Positions 24,635-36,876 of a DNA stretch of 64,000 nt are shown piece by piece (position 1 is the first letter of the stretch; every line of letters begins with the position of its first letter). Under the pieces are notes generated by a model, which worked only from the letters and a program-made list of their open reading frames with translations, did not search any database and was not told the origin of the DNA. Both the position numbers and the translations under genes were made by a program. Origin of the DNA: Apostichopus japonicus (lineage: Eukaryota > Echinodermata > Holothuroidea > Aspidochirotida > Stichopodidae); contig NC_092576.1 in NCBI RefSeq assembly GCF_037975245.1, forward strand, positions 32,342,611 through 32,406,610. Direction: 5' to 3'.

Positions 24635-25898
24635 AAGGATTGTCTGGTGGCCTTAAAAAATAGTAAATAATTTTCCAAACATGTTGTCAAAGTATGAGAA
24701 CGCTAATGTTGCGTTTGACAGAGAAACAATTTTTTAATCCTTAAAGATAGACATTTCAAATATGATTTGAACAGTACAGAACGTGACGTCAGCTATGCTA
24801 ATGCAGATTGCGACATAACCCACCCACCGCACAGTACCCATATGGTAATCACAACAAAAACCGTGTTTGTATACAGATAAATTTCTTCCTTAATTTCCGG
24901 TAAAATTTCTTAGAAATTAGATATGTTTTCAAAAACTCCTTAAGCCGCTATGTATTAGAGCGGTGGTCTTTGTGTAACACAAGGTAAATTTTAGCAGCAG
25001 ACTCTTCGTTGTTAAGGCTATACATCGCGCTATCCAGCTCCAACGAGAAAAATGTTCGCACGTAGGCTATACTCAAACGTTGACAATCGGACAGTTCTGC
25101 AAAGCCTAAACTTCTCAGTGCTACATTCTGCTCTGACAACGATTCCGATAAATTTCTTCCATAATTTCTGGTGAAATTTCTTACAAATTAGATATGATTT
25201 CAAAAACTCCTTAAGCAGCCATATATGTAGTAGATCGGTGGTTTCGTGGTCTTTGTGTAACACAAGATAGGTTTTAACAGCAGACTTTTCGTTGTTTATG
25301 CATCGTGCTATCCAGCTCCAGCGCGAAGAATGTTCGCGTGTATAGGCTACTCTAATGTTTACAATCGGACAGTTCTGCGAAGCCTAAGCTTTTCGGTGCT
25401 ACATTCTGCTCTGACATCGATTTCGCCAAGTTTCGTCTTTCGGTGTAACAAATACTTTTCAAGTTTCCTTTTACTGTTAATTTGATCCGTGAATTTTATT
25501 TCAGCAATTTCGAAGAACAGTTTATGAACTGTGGTTTGAGTGTGAGTGTACTATGTGCAACGCTATAGAAGTACACCAACTGGACATCGTAGGATATACG
25601 TTCGCGAGTATGTATGTTATATGTATTAGGCAATCCAATGTGCTTACACATGAGTTTATTTGCTGCGGAAATGGGAGTGCTAACTTCAAGTCGCCTGTTT
25701 TGCCTATTTGCAAGCACTACGTCAATCACCATATTGAAGCGTTCGAACAAACAGTACTTTTGGTGAGAAACTGGTGAATTTGAAAACCAGATTTCTACAA
25801 GAAGAAAACGTCAAATGGGGACAATTTTTACATGGTTAGAAAGAGAAAAATAGTAACTACAAGGACAGTGTATCAAAATCTTCCACCAGAAAATTCCT
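24635..25898. mobile_element. TTAA-flanked DNA element (piggyBac or Kolobok type)
   Basis: TTAA at 24631-24634 and 25899-25902 flanks inverted ends AAGGATTGTCTGGTGG and, on the other strand, AGGAATTTTCTGGTGG. TTAA targets are used by piggyBac and Kolobok elements. There is no transposase frame, so it is non-autonomous. A 271-bp internal tandem duplication lies at 24876-25425. Confidence 0.6.
24876..25425. repeat. Tandem duplication with 271-bp unit
   Basis: Two copies beginning gataaatttcttcc at 24876 and 25147 share ttcaaaaactccttaagc, ctatccagctcca and acattctgctctgaca blocks. Divergence is moderate. Confidence 0.75.
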
Positions 25899-25902
25899 TT
25901 AA

Positions 25903-27510
25903 GACAAAGAGGCATGGAAGCACATGTTAAAAGTGATATGATGGGGATATAACTGCATACTACATTACACTATGCATAGATACTTCTATTAGTTCTATAG
26001 AGTGTAATCACTGCTATAAATATTCTATTTTGGTTATTATGGTTACAACAACCACAAATCAAATACTAAACCTTAGAATTGATGATTAGGGACAAAGGCG
26101 TGTGAGACAGTTATAGCCTATTCCAAATAAAATGTCATAGAAGAATCAGATGTGGTTTACTTGTCATATTTTGGGGTGCGCTAGGGTCCCTACGCAGCTG
26201 TTTCTTTCAGTTACAAACCGGTTCGTTTACCCATCTTGTATGAGATGTTAGTGGATTACTTAGAGTGTTACATTTTAACTTCTGTGTAAGTTTCAATGAA
26301 CAAGCTGTAGGTTCGACAAGTTGTGCGAAAATTTCTACAATTTTGTCGAATATTTTATAATTTAATCTCATCCTCTTCTTTCTTCATATGAAGAGTTTTC
26401 ATGTCGATTATTTAGACTTTTCATCATTATCAATAAAGTACAATGTTCACGGTAAATCTGTTGGAAGTTAATAACAGCATTACATCTGATTTAGGACTCT
26501 GGAATAAGTTTTGAATAAACGGTTTAGTCCAGAATGCTTACAATATGATTCTGCTCCTAGTGTCTAGTGCTACTAATAGAATGGTGTTTGGAATATACCG
26601 GTGCACCGGTGTAAATATGTGTAACTCAAGGATATATTGAATAATACATCAATACATGCATTACAGTGAATAGAGTGTGATTACTGCTGTACGTTGTTTT
26701 CTATGGTTATTATAACTGCAAACCAACTAGACATAATTGATCATAGGGACAGGCACTTGTATGGGAGTTTATCATAGCTTATTCCCAACAAATGTCACCA
26801 TTGAGGAATACGATGTAGTTTGACATGTGTTTGGAGTTGCGGTAGGGTCCCTATACAGATGTTTCCTTCAGTTACAAACCTGTTTCGTTTACCCATAGTG
26901 TATGAGATATTGTCATTGGTGTAGAACAGCACTATTATAAGTGACGGGATGGAAAACCTGGGCGCCCTTTGATGGTCATTAGATATATCAATTTATTTTC
27001 CTCAAAATGTTGACTCCTATTTTGATTTTTTTAAATTTCATACTGATTGATCAACTTTACATTAATAAAAATCGTTTATATTGTCAATTCTATTTGTTCT
27101 TCGTAAATTTTATCCTATAATTTCAACTTGTCATCTTCCAATTCCAACTTTGTTCGAAAAGATCCCCTTTTACCGAAACTTCAGATTAATTAATGCTTTT
27201 CTTATTTACTCTTTGTTTGTTGTTCTTTTGTAGTTTTAAGTTCCGTGTAAGTTTTGCTGAAGACGCTGTGGTATCGACAATATGTGTGAACATTTTAGTT
27301 GTTTCTTTACAATTTAGTCTGAAAATTCTTTTCTTCTTTATATGATAATAATTTAGACTTTTTGTCATTAGCAATAAAGTACAATGCTCAGGGAACATCA
27401 ATTGCAGGTTAATAACAGTATTACACCTGATTTAGGATTTTGGAATAAGTGTTGAATCAGCGGTCTAGTCCAGAATGATTAACGATATCATTTCCGAAAT
27501 TTAAAATGAT
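25903..27510. repeat. Mosaic of direct and inverted intron copies
   Basis: Two units (about 26100-26560 and 26690-27510) each join a block resembling the intron downstream of A exons (agggtccctacgcag, ttacaaaccggttcg; compare 23860 and 51330) to an inverted block matching the intron upstream of A2. In the second unit, 27000-27510 is the reverse complement of about 7839-8300. In the first, 26335-26545 is a shorter inverted copy. No A exon survives in either orientation. Confidence 0.55.
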
Positions 27511-29026
27511 ACCCTATTACCCTTAGACCTTATTCAGTTTGAGATTACTAGGAATTTGAAACAGAAAGAACAAAAGTATTCCATGTTGAAGAGTATTTTG
27601 GGATATATTATCACATAAGAAAATAAAATGTAATAGCAGGTGCGGCTTCTATCTAGTGTATGGAAATTGAAACTCATTGCAGGCAAGAATGAGAAGGTAC
27701 ACCTCCATCATCCCTTCTCCCCCTCCCCCGTATGTCTGATTCCCTTCCTTCCACATGGCAGTAATGGTAGAGAGACATAATATTCCAATAAGAACTCCAT
27801 CTGGCAGTGTCGGTTTAACTAAGACAGATGGTGAATGTTCACTGTATTGCAGGTTGTGAACAAAAAATGAAAAATGAAACGAAAAATTCAAAGCTGAGAA
27901 CGATTATGTTAATTAGGAGCAAACTAAAAAGAAGGAAACCGTACAAGCCATGTAACCTTGTATGACATGCTCTACGGTAGCATGGAACTATAACCGTACG
28001 CTTGTATTCTTATTCTGATGTCACGATCGTTTAGCTACCAGTCATTATGTGATGCTAAAGTGACCAAGGGTTCATTCAGATCAAGCCATTCCTGACACAA
28101 AGGACGTCAATCCCAAAATATCAATATCTATGTAATCATTCCCAGACTTGCCGTAAAATGATGCATGTAATACTATTGTGCTATTGCATATAAATGAAAC
28201 ATGTCACAATGAACTGAAAAGGGCCGCTGTAAAACATAGTACGCTAGTAGTTCCGCGAAACATGTTAGGTAATCCTCCATGTTTGATACGTTTTCTAACT
28301 ATTGATGGCATCGGGTGCAAATGGACACTCTGACAAATGGTTCTTGAAGACAAACGGTATTCCCCATAAAACACGTTATACATACCACATATTCTCTCAC
28401 AGACTGTAAAAATAATGGTGAGATTCTTTTAATTTCTTAGAGATTGAAAGTGTTATGATGGCATAGCTACACTGAATTTAGATTCGCTTTTCATGATTCA
28501 AATGTTTATGTTTACCAAGCAATAAAAAAGTATGTATTTTCTGGAGGACTAGGGAGAGCCTAAGCCATTCAAATCATAGACAAAGATTTTCCGTTTAGTA
28601 AACTTATGAAGCTGCAATGCTTCTTTTTATTTTGCTATGAACTTAACAAGATACATCAAGAAGGGCTTAACCATCTGTGTATCTGAAACAACATGTACAT
28701 TTATGGAGAGTAAAACAACAATTCTTCTTGTTTAAAAGTTCCTCTAATCGGATCACTAATTGCACTGGTAAGACCCTGCGTAATGCTATCTTGTATTTTG
28801 TAAGAAACCAACTAAGTATATTCCACGGTATTCACTTGACGTTTCATAACAACCAAGCGATATTTATTGTAATACAACTCTTATTTGAATGTAACGGGAA
28901 CCTTTGATATCACAAATTAAGGTTCAATAAGTGTAGCAACAATATGTTGTTTATATACTCTTCCCGATATATTGCAGTGCTAATTAAGTAACATTTTGCT
29001 TGCTATTCTTTATTTCTACTACAAAG
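27511..29026 (+). other. Intron A4-B4, last part
   Basis: 27650-27970 resembles 51690-51850 (gccatgtaa.... block). 28650-29026 resembles 37960-38247 before B5 (cactggtaagacc.tgc, tattcc.yggtattc). No coding signal besides B4 itself. Confidence 0.5.
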
Positions 29027-29103
29027 GTTTGATGGTTGTCTGCTGCCCCCTAGTTTCTCTTTGGAGTCAATTCCTGCAGAGTTGAAATCTAGAGACATAA
29101 AAG
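29027..29103 (+). CDS. Exon B4 of the modular gene
   Basis: 77 nt between acaaag and gtatgt, phase 2 in and phase 1 out. It reads FDGCLLPPSFSLESIPAEL then KSRDIK. The LPPSF..ESIP..L pattern resembles the end of a leucine-rich repeat. One codon longer than B2 and B3. Confidence 0.75.
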
Positions 29104-29541
29104 GTATGTTTATATCTTTACATTTAGTCAGGGATCATATAGTATTAAGTTTATCAGGTCTCCTTGCATTCATTCTTGTCATCGTAAAAACTATCCTGTT
29201 TGGGTTAGACGTTACTTTACCATATCAGTTGTCATTAAGCAACAAACTTTTTGAGAATGACTTGATTAAGGGTGGTATTTCATAAATACGACTTTGCTTG
29301 CCTACAAAAAGTGCTAATCCTGTTTTATTTGTAAGATTAAACAAACACCTGGGGTTTACTTGATAATCGTAACACCTATGTAAAACGCTCTAATTGACAG
29401 TTGTACAAATCCATTAAAACGTGTTCACATTAGCGGAATCACTGTCAATATTTACGTATGTAATCCTGATATACATATGTATGCAATCCTGTCTTCATAT
29501 TGTTCAATCTCTTGCACACTTTTACATTTCTGTCACCTTAG

Positions 29542-29594
29542 TGTTCTGGAATGACTACGGTTACAGTCTGGATCTTCAATCCGGTATTTGGAAG
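29542..29594 (+). CDS. Exon C4 of the modular gene
   Basis: 53 nt between caccttag and gtatgt, phase 1 in and phase 0 out. With the preceding G it reads VFWNDYGYSLDLQSGIWK. Confidence 0.75.
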
Positions 29595-30554
29595 GTATGT
29601 TTTGCTGGTATGTTTTTCTGCTAATGTGGTACATTTTTGCATGTGTTTGATTTAGAAACCATTTGAACAAAAAAACCAAAATGAATACTTGCTTCCAAAT
29701 TATCAGCCTTATGTATCGCTCCCACTGAAAGAATAATGGAATCTCAACTATATAATTTGAAATAGTAACCTTGTTTCATATGCAAAGTGTATTGTTGTTA
29801 TCTTTAAATGTCAGTCTTTAAAAGCTCAGAAGATTGTCATTAGCATACATAAGATTACATTTTATGACGATGAAGTCAATTAATGAAATTTAATACTTTC
29901 ATTATGTTAATACATAAGCTATTTTTAGAGGTCAACTTCCGTTGAGCTTGTAAAGATACGTATTTATTCTTAGGGTATGTAGTTGATAGTCTGTTCATGT
30001 TTATGTTAGGTAATTTATGCCTATTTGTGACTGGTACAATGTGTAAGGATTCGAGAATCAACCCATACTGGTCGCCAGTCAACTTATATTAATGACCGTT
30101 GACTGGTCATAGCTTTACTGCAGGAATATTTGTTAGGTTGTGTTAGCGTTTATTGCTTGGTCTGGATATTTAGCAGTGTATATACAAGGCTAGTAGTATG
30201 TACAGTATTTTGGGGGTATTGAATGAGATTTCTTTGCTTTAGCTGATATTTTCCGGTTAAAGAAGTTTAGAAGTTAACTCTGCATGCCTTAAACCTTTTC
30301 CTGCATTACAAAAGTAGGAACATAGCTAACATAGCTATGAAACTTTAAAATATTCTCTTCATTTTGTTTGGGTCTGTAATGTTTTCCGTTTTGTGATTCT
30401 TTGTCTCTTTCCCCTTTCTGTCCCCTCCTTTCGACCTGTTTCATACCGCAGACGTGGGTGGCGTTACAATATCATCAATCCCCCTTCTGATACCATGTTA
30501 AATCATACAATGATGTACTGTATATGTAAGACCCTGGATTCTGTTCAGTCAACC
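29595..30554 (+). other. Intron C4-D4, first part
   Basis: No coding signal. 30430-30554 matches 43540-43650 in the C5-D5 intron (cctggattctgttcagtc), which gives the empty site for the TTAA element that follows. Confidence 0.5.
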
Positions 30555-30558
30555 TTAA

Positions 30559-32008
30559 AGAGGTTATGAAATGAAAATTTTTCATGTCTTGGAATGGTTT
30601 ATCTACATTACTACAACACCACCCATGCACAAATTTCCGTAAATATGGCTTCAAACGCCAGAAATTCGCTGTCAAAGTATTCCCTAGAGACCTCTCGAGC
30701 TGCCACTCGTAAAAAAGCAAAGCTGCCCACCGCAGTTCATCTGACGTCATCAAAGGAACAATTTCAGCCAAAGCCGACTCCCCGCTGTTTACTGATACGG
30801 CGTTATACAGTTTACAACATGTAACTACAGCACTCTTCTCATCAATTGTCTTCTCCCGAATCCGAGGAAATAGGACTTCACCTCTCAGGACATTCGTAAG
30901 CTTTGACTAAAATTATTGTCTTGAGGAAGAAGAGGAGGAAATAGTTTTCGAGGGTGATGAAGATAATATCAGTGTTTTTCCCTATCAATTGAGCCCCTTG
31001 CAGAAGAATTGTAAAACGATCCCGGTGGCTGAGACGCGTCGCTGCCGTGCGAAGTCCCCGAGCAGAACGGTTGGACGACCCTGAACCGAAACTGGTCGGT
31101 TGAGCATAAACAAAACCACCGTTATTAAGACCTTCAAATGATTTAAATTATCTCAAATGTCGATGATCCTGCTACTTAACTTCGTAGCGAAGCTTCTAGA
31201 ATTTTGTGTCTTACAGTGCAAGGAAAATGTGACATTCTGTTACAGTGCAACCCTATAGTAGTACTGGTAACATGGCCCTAGACCTAACTAATAGACGTTG
31301 TATAACAGGCTAGCCAGTGTAATTGTATCATCCAACTGTTACGTAAAATCACAACACAACGCCAGTTTTACCACAAAAGAAAACTTGCAGATCTAGAATT
31401 GATTGTTCTAAAACCAACTGGCTTTAAGTTTTGTGCAAAATATTAGGTAACCAACAAAAAATCGTCATTTGCTGTATCAAGGAGGCCTAGGCTATGGTCA
31501 TAACAAGTAATTTGGCAACAGTATAGGCCTACAGGCACTCATAACGTTGTGGATGTGTAGTGTTTTGAGCGAGTCATGTTCAAATTCTTCGATTTCTGTC
31601 ATCTTTTCGAAAAGCTTGCAGTAGAAATCTGTCTTTACTTGTGGTGGAGCAACCTGATACCACATATCGGCATATTTAACAGTAACAAGATAAATTTACG
31701 TAAAAACAAAACTCCAAACACCAAATCTCAATTACTACGGAGCGCTGCAACAGTGTAATGTTGTGTGTTCTCAGACGTTTAAGAATGTAAACATAGCGTC
31801 TCGGAAGTGAGCTGAGTTCCTCGACTGACGTCACGCCGCATTACCGTATATATACAACAATTTTTAGAAAGTTTTTATTACCCTCGAATTTTTGATCGTT
31901 TATTCCTCGAGGATGCAAGCTTCGTTTGACACAAATTGGGTATCATTGGAAAGCTACGAGTATACAGAATACAATGAGAAAGAATTTTTTTTCCATTTCA
32001 TAACCTCT
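30559..32008. mobile_element. TTAA-flanked DNA element, 1450 bp
   Basis: TTAA at 30555-30558 and 32009-32012 flanks perfect inverted ends AGAGGTTATGAAATG. Related introns at 40390-40440 and 43620-43660 continue from gttcagtc into taactaccactgca-like sequence without this block. There is no long reading frame. By target site it belongs with piggyBac or Kolobok type elements, non-autonomous. Confidence 0.65.
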
Positions 32009-32012
32009 TTAA

Positions 32013-33218
32013 AAAAATAATAACTACCAATACAAGCATATTTGTTCGTACGCAGAGTAGCCCCCCCCCCAAAAAAAAAGGGATCCCATACGTAGTCATT
32101 TGTTCCCATACCCAAACACGGATAAGACAATACTCGAGGGTTGAATATTGGTATTACAGCAAAACCATTTCCATATCTACACTATGTAAATATTTGCAAT
32201 AAATGCTCAGATTGCGACGGAAACTTTCCTCTGGCGCTTTATTGGTCATGGTACATAACCAATAAAAATGACGTAACTGACGTAAAATAATAAACACAAC
32301 CATTCTATTACAAGAACATTCTCCCTACACTTGATATGGTTTACAAGAGAAAGTGCTCCCTGCATGTATGTAGACAGCTAATATACCAGCTTGCTACATT
32401 TCTTAATTTCTGTGTCAAGACGGTTTTCCATTTACTTCTTTTATATTCGATAATAACAATTTCTGCAGACTACATTGACTAGTATTTCCTTTAAGATATT
32501 ATTTAAAAATCATTTAAGAAAAATGATGACTTGTCTTTTCGCAACAATTTCGTAGAATAAATTTGATACGTGATTGAATATAACAACCCTTCCCATCCGT
32601 CTAGCCGTTGCAAAATATAGAGTTTTTCTTACAACTTTGGCTTATACAGGTTTGGTGTGGATGCTGAAGTTGAATAATTTAGAATCTGATGAGCTGCCTT
32701 AAACATAAGAAGCCAGTGTAGATGATATTATTAACGACACACATATTTTCAAAAAGTTGAAATTCTAAAGGCTTGTCATATAGTATGACACACATTCATT
32801 GATTACCCTATAAACAGAAAAGAAAATCGTATTAAAAGTAGCAACAACTGTCATAACGTGAACCACATATTGCAGAAACAACGAGAATAACGCGGCACGG
32901 TCATACGTTTTAAATTCATTATAGTGGCGCTTACTATTGGTAGCAATACTTTTATCAAAGTACAACGCGACATTTTTGCTCAGGAATAGATTTAAAAGGC
33001 ATAAAGATTAAACGATTAAATATCTTACCTCTATTAACCTTTGCTGGGTAAATCTTCTCTAAAAGATATCTGTGGGAAGATATTCCGTTTGTTTCCCTGA
33101 TATATTGGAAGTAAGGATCTTAAGTCAGACAAACCAAAACACAGCTACTGTAACTATACTTTCTATAATGTAATTTTAATTTGTTTCAGCTAACATTCTT
33201 TTTGTTTTTTATTATCAG
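32013..33218 (+). other. Intron C4-D4, last part
   Basis: It contains a block (aatattggtattacagcaaaaccattt, about 32140) that recurs at 40530 and 43770. The 3' part from about 33000 matches 44930-45154 before D5. A C run lies at 32060. No other feature seen. Confidence 0.5.
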
Positions 33219-33338
33219 GTTGATGATATAGATACAGTCAGTAAACTATGTACAGGAAAATTGGAAATTCGTCCCGATGACACTGAGTTACTACAGAGAT
33301 GTACGATAAAGCTTTTGGAGAACGCATCCTACTATGAC
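33219..33338 (+). CDS. Exon D4 of the modular gene
   Basis: 120 nt, phase 0 at both ends, acceptor attatcag and donor gtaagt. It begins VDDIDTVSKLCTGKLEI and ends CTIKLLENASYYD. It has the same length as D2 and D3 but a clearly diverged sequence, so modules 4-5 form a second subtype. Confidence 0.75.
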
Positions 33339-34361
33339 GTAAGTCAGTAACCGTTGTACGTCGTTTGTACAACATAAATGTCTGTTTTATTGTCAAAATG
33401 AAAGGGAGACACTGCTCAATGTATAATTCCCAGTGTAGGTGTTGCATACAATTTACGGACTGCAGATTGTTAAAAATGTTGAAATATTAGAATTCGTATG
33501 ATTCCCATTGGCAGTTTGAATGTACTCGTTGAAAACACGACATCGTTTTCCACAAACTGTTGTAAATTTATGTCTCAGCGTAGAAGTACTGTCTGATGGT
33601 ATTCTACCACATAAAAATATAATTAGTTGAACAGTACACTCATTGAATACGCTTTCAATTAATGACTTGATTTATTCCCTCGATTTCTGACTAGAATGAG
33701 GAACTTTATACTCACTTTTATTGTTATTACATTCAATTAATTTTGAGGAATATGCATGTGTGATATCAACAGTTGGTTTGGTATCATATTGCAAGTTACG
33801 TGCGTTCACTACTCCGACCAGTAAATCAATCACAAACACATTTAGGTTTTGAATGAAAATGTCGGTTCATTGCATGTTTTGGCATTCCACCCTCCAAGAA
33901 ACGACGTTATGAATTTTATATTTAATAATAATAATAATAAATTATGAGACTTAAATAGCACCATATCAGTAAACAAAAGTCACTGCTCAAAGCGCTTTAC
34001 AAAGAAAGTAAATTAATTTACAAAGGAACAAGTGAAAAAATGGGTCATAAGTAGACTTTTGAAAGTAGAAAGTTTATAGCATGTTCGAATGTGATCTGGT
34101 AACTTGTTCCAGAAATAAGAGCCAGAGTATTCAAAGCTTCTGTAACCATATAAACTACTAATCGGTTTTCCTTTCAAACCGCCTGTTTAAACGCAATCTC
34201 AGAACAATAGCAATCAAAGTTGAACTTAAAAAGTTTTTGATTGAGACAAAGAATATGCTTGCCTTGTCTTTTTTCGACAGGGGGTAGTATATTTTAATTG
34301 TTCTTTGTTTGTGTATTTGTTCTCTATCATTACAAATAAGGAGGTTTATAAGACCCTCCGC
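33339..34361 (+). other. Intron D4-A5, first part, with a probable retroelement tail
   Basis: 33339-33900 resembles 45275-46200 after D5 (aaaacacgac.tcgttttccacaaactgt). An (AAT)n run at 33929-33945 followed by ttatgagacttaaatagcac and caaagcgctttacaaag looks like the tail end of a retroelement on the minus strand (to about 34130), a family type I recall from invertebrate genomes but cannot name. Confidence 0.35.
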
Positions 34362-35610
34362 TAGGGTTGGGCGATATTTGCTTCTTAACGTCACGATAAA
34401 TAGTTCAAAAGTTATCGCGATATTTCGATAATTACGATAATTTTTCCTTATTGTTTTTAGTGTGTTCGCGAACACACTAAAAACAACTGCCGATTTACCA
34501 TCCATGTTTTCGCGCAGCGAACACACCAACCCCTGTTGCGTGTGAGCATAGTGTTGTGGGATCCAGGGGCCCGCCTTATGGCCGGGTGGTGTCAAGGGGT
34601 GGACCCCTTGTGTGGGGTCCAGGGGGCGAAGGCCCGGGGAAAATTTTAGTATTTTTGCGTGTCTGGCAATAAAAAATTCGCAGTTGAGGATTCAAAATAC
34701 TGACAACTTTTTGAATTTAAATTGTCACGAAACTGATGAAAATTTTATAATGACAAGTTAGAGTAGCTATATTATGTGATAAAATGAAAAGAGATTTAAT
34801 CTGTCTTACAATCTTTGAAAAGTTTAACTTACAAAACTGTCCATATTATGAAACAAACTACGTTCGGCAAAGCCCTGTTTCTAGACTGCCTAACAATGAA
34901 CAGCGTGCACTATACGTACATCAGTTTACAACTGCAGTGTTTAACCCTACTTAAATATCACAGTAGGCTACATGTGATGCGAATTTTCACAGGTACCTTG
35001 CCAAACAACCCCCTGTCTAACATCTGTTTGTTAACATTTTTGGCACGTTTCCAAAAACTTTTCATGGAGTAAACTATTTTGGCTCCATTCTAGAATTAAT
35101 TAGGTCAGTCAGAAAGGATCGGTAAAGTTATGCGAAATATGATCTTAAACGTTCAAGAAAAGTAGGTAAATATCCCCGTAACATTAAGGTAAGTAAAAAA
35201 CACCGCAAGCCAACCGACTCCTCCGCATGAACAAAACAATCTATTCCCCATGATACACGAGGCACAGTCTATACCATACAGGCATAGCACGATATCAAGG
35301 CCCCAATAGCTACAGTATGGCCATCTTCATGAAACCTTGTAAACCTTGTAATCCCATGTTTTAGGCCACTTGGCATGATTAACTAAATGCTAAATATTGT
35401 TTCCATGTCCTTGTAGCAAACGTCAACTTCGCAAAACACAATTAGTTGTGTTTTTGTTGTTATGTGAGATCCGTAACCGACGAAGCGGTTAGGCTATATA
35501 CTATACACTTAACTATGGTAGGATATTAATTTTTCCTTTTTTTGGGGAAATTCTAGAAAATACTTTCTTTTCCCCCCACTTAACACCATATGTGGTCTAA
35601 TGGTTTATTC
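34362..35610 (+). mobile_element. hAT-like element, copy 2, right-truncated
   Basis: It begins TAGGGTTGGGCGATATTTGC and matches 2819-3740 and then 6560-6825 of copy 1, skipping the element nested there. Similarity stops at about 35610 (ggtttattc). It differs from copy 1 by an added palindromic block at about 34450-34530. No transposase frame. Confidence 0.65.
34451..34486. repeat. Perfect 36-bp palindrome
   Basis: The half-site TTGTTTTTAGTGTGTTCG is followed immediately by its reverse complement, centred between 34468 and 34469, with no spacer. It is absent from hAT copy 1, which reads ttccttgttgtcaactgccg at this place. Confidence 0.9.
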
Positions 35611-36241
35611 AGGTATATGATATAATTAACTTTAACTTTGTATCTAATTCTCCTACAATACTAAATCCTATGTCCTCATGGCTTGGGGGGTTAAGGTGCT
35701 CAGCAGCCACATGGCATACCCAGCATTTTCTTTGCCTAACTAAAGGGAGGGGCCAAATTGGAGTAAGGATACAGTACCCAATCAGTAAAGTAACTTTCTC
35801 TAAACCATCCTTAAAAGATCTCCTGATTGGAGTTGCTACCAGAAAAACTCTGACCACAGCAATGATGATGCCAACTTTTCTAAGAACAAGGGAGTCCTGT
35901 AGTAAAGAGGCAACCCACATGCTAATGGACACTAAATTTATGTACAAAAACTGCAGAAGAGACAATGAACTTCTGTTCTGATGCAGTATCTTAAGTAAAC
36001 GGATAAACTGTGAAGCCAGCAGCTTACTGACTATAAACAGGAAATGGATCCTGTTTACATACACCTCTCTTTTAACATCACATACATCATTACTAGTGCA
36101 ACTTTGCGTTAAGAACTGCTCAAAGAGAAGCACTCTATAGTCGAAATATGCCTCATCACGTCTTGTATTTCTTACTGGGGTAGGACCCAGACACCTCACC
36201 CATACACAGGGGTTGGCCTCAACTACCACATGGAAACCCAA
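35609..36241 (-). CDS. Unrecognised open frame of 210 codons
   Basis: This is the longest open frame in the window. The first in-frame ATG-independent start is a TTG, and the frame is also open a few codons upstream. Visible features are an FDYRVLLFEQFL stretch, several hydrophobic runs (IIIAVVRVFLV, ILTPIWPLPL) and a CWVC pair near residue 176. Nothing marks it as belonging to the modular gene: it is antisense to it, abuts the broken end of hAT copy 2, and lacks a paralogue in the other D-A introns. It may be a fragment of a mobile element or chance. I could not assign a function. Confidence 0.25.
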   Translation of the reverse strand: MGFHVVVEANPCVWVRCLGPTPVRNTRRDEAYFDYRVLLFEQFLTQSCTSNDVCDVKREVYVNRIHFLFIVSKLLASQFIRLLKILHQNRSSLSLLQFLYINLVSISMWVASLLQDSLVLRKVGIIIAVVRVFLVATPIRRSFKDGLEKVTLLIGYCILTPIWPLPLVRQRKCWVCHVAAEHLNPPSHEDIGFSIVGELDTKLKLIISYT

Positions 36242-36622
36242 TCCCCTATGTGAAAGGTTTACATGCTTTGGAATTCAGAGGGATTTTACGGTTAAGAATA
36301 AATACCAAGTTCTCCAAGGATTTAATTAAAAGTTAAATGCTTTGAGTGATTGAAATTAACCTGGAATAGCAAGCCGTATATGTTAGAAGAAATGTTTAAA
36401 CTGTTTAAGTTACCACATTAACATTTTGTAACCTCGGTTATCATTAATACCAATGCATTGTTGGCAACCGATAATTTCCAGTAAGATGGCCAAAACAGTA
36501 ACTTGGAAATTGTTCTGTAAACATAAAACTACATAATTGAAATGCATAAATATATCGTGACTGTCATCTCGTATATAAACATTATTATTTTTTTGGAGCA
36601 TCCTGTTTTGTCTTTGTCACAG
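36242..36622 (+). other. Intron D4-A5, last part
   Basis: AT-rich, no recognised feature. The acceptor tract ends tttgtcacag. Confidence 0.5.
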
Positions 36623-36876
36623 ATTCCAATATCTGGTTTACACCTCGAGTACATTTCCGTCAAGTTTGAAGGTGACACTATTATACTACACGGCAGGATA
36701 CCTTTACCAATACTTCCAACTGTTGAAAAGATCCACATAATTCGAAGTGATGCACGATCTTTAAGTTCATTTTTTGATGACAATGAACAATATGGCAATA
36801 CACGGACATTAACAGAAATGGATGTTTTGAACTGGTTTCAATACGGAATGAAATGTGGAAGTGTCAAGGAGCTGAT
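36623..36876 (+). CDS. Exon A5 of the modular gene, longest A exon
   Basis: 254 nt, phase 0 after gtcacag and phase 2 before gtaagt (split codon AT + G, Met). It begins IPISGLHLEYISVKFEGD, contains RTLTEMDVLNWFQYG and ends GSVKELM. About 16-18 extra codons (around SLSSFFDDNEQYGN) sit between the two conserved halves, in multiples of three. No stop codons. Confidence 0.75.

Noticed and set aside
34158-34595. 145-codon minus-strand open frame
   Set aside because: It straddles the left end of hAT copy 2 and intron sequence. The corresponding region of hAT copy 1 is not open, so it is a chance frame.
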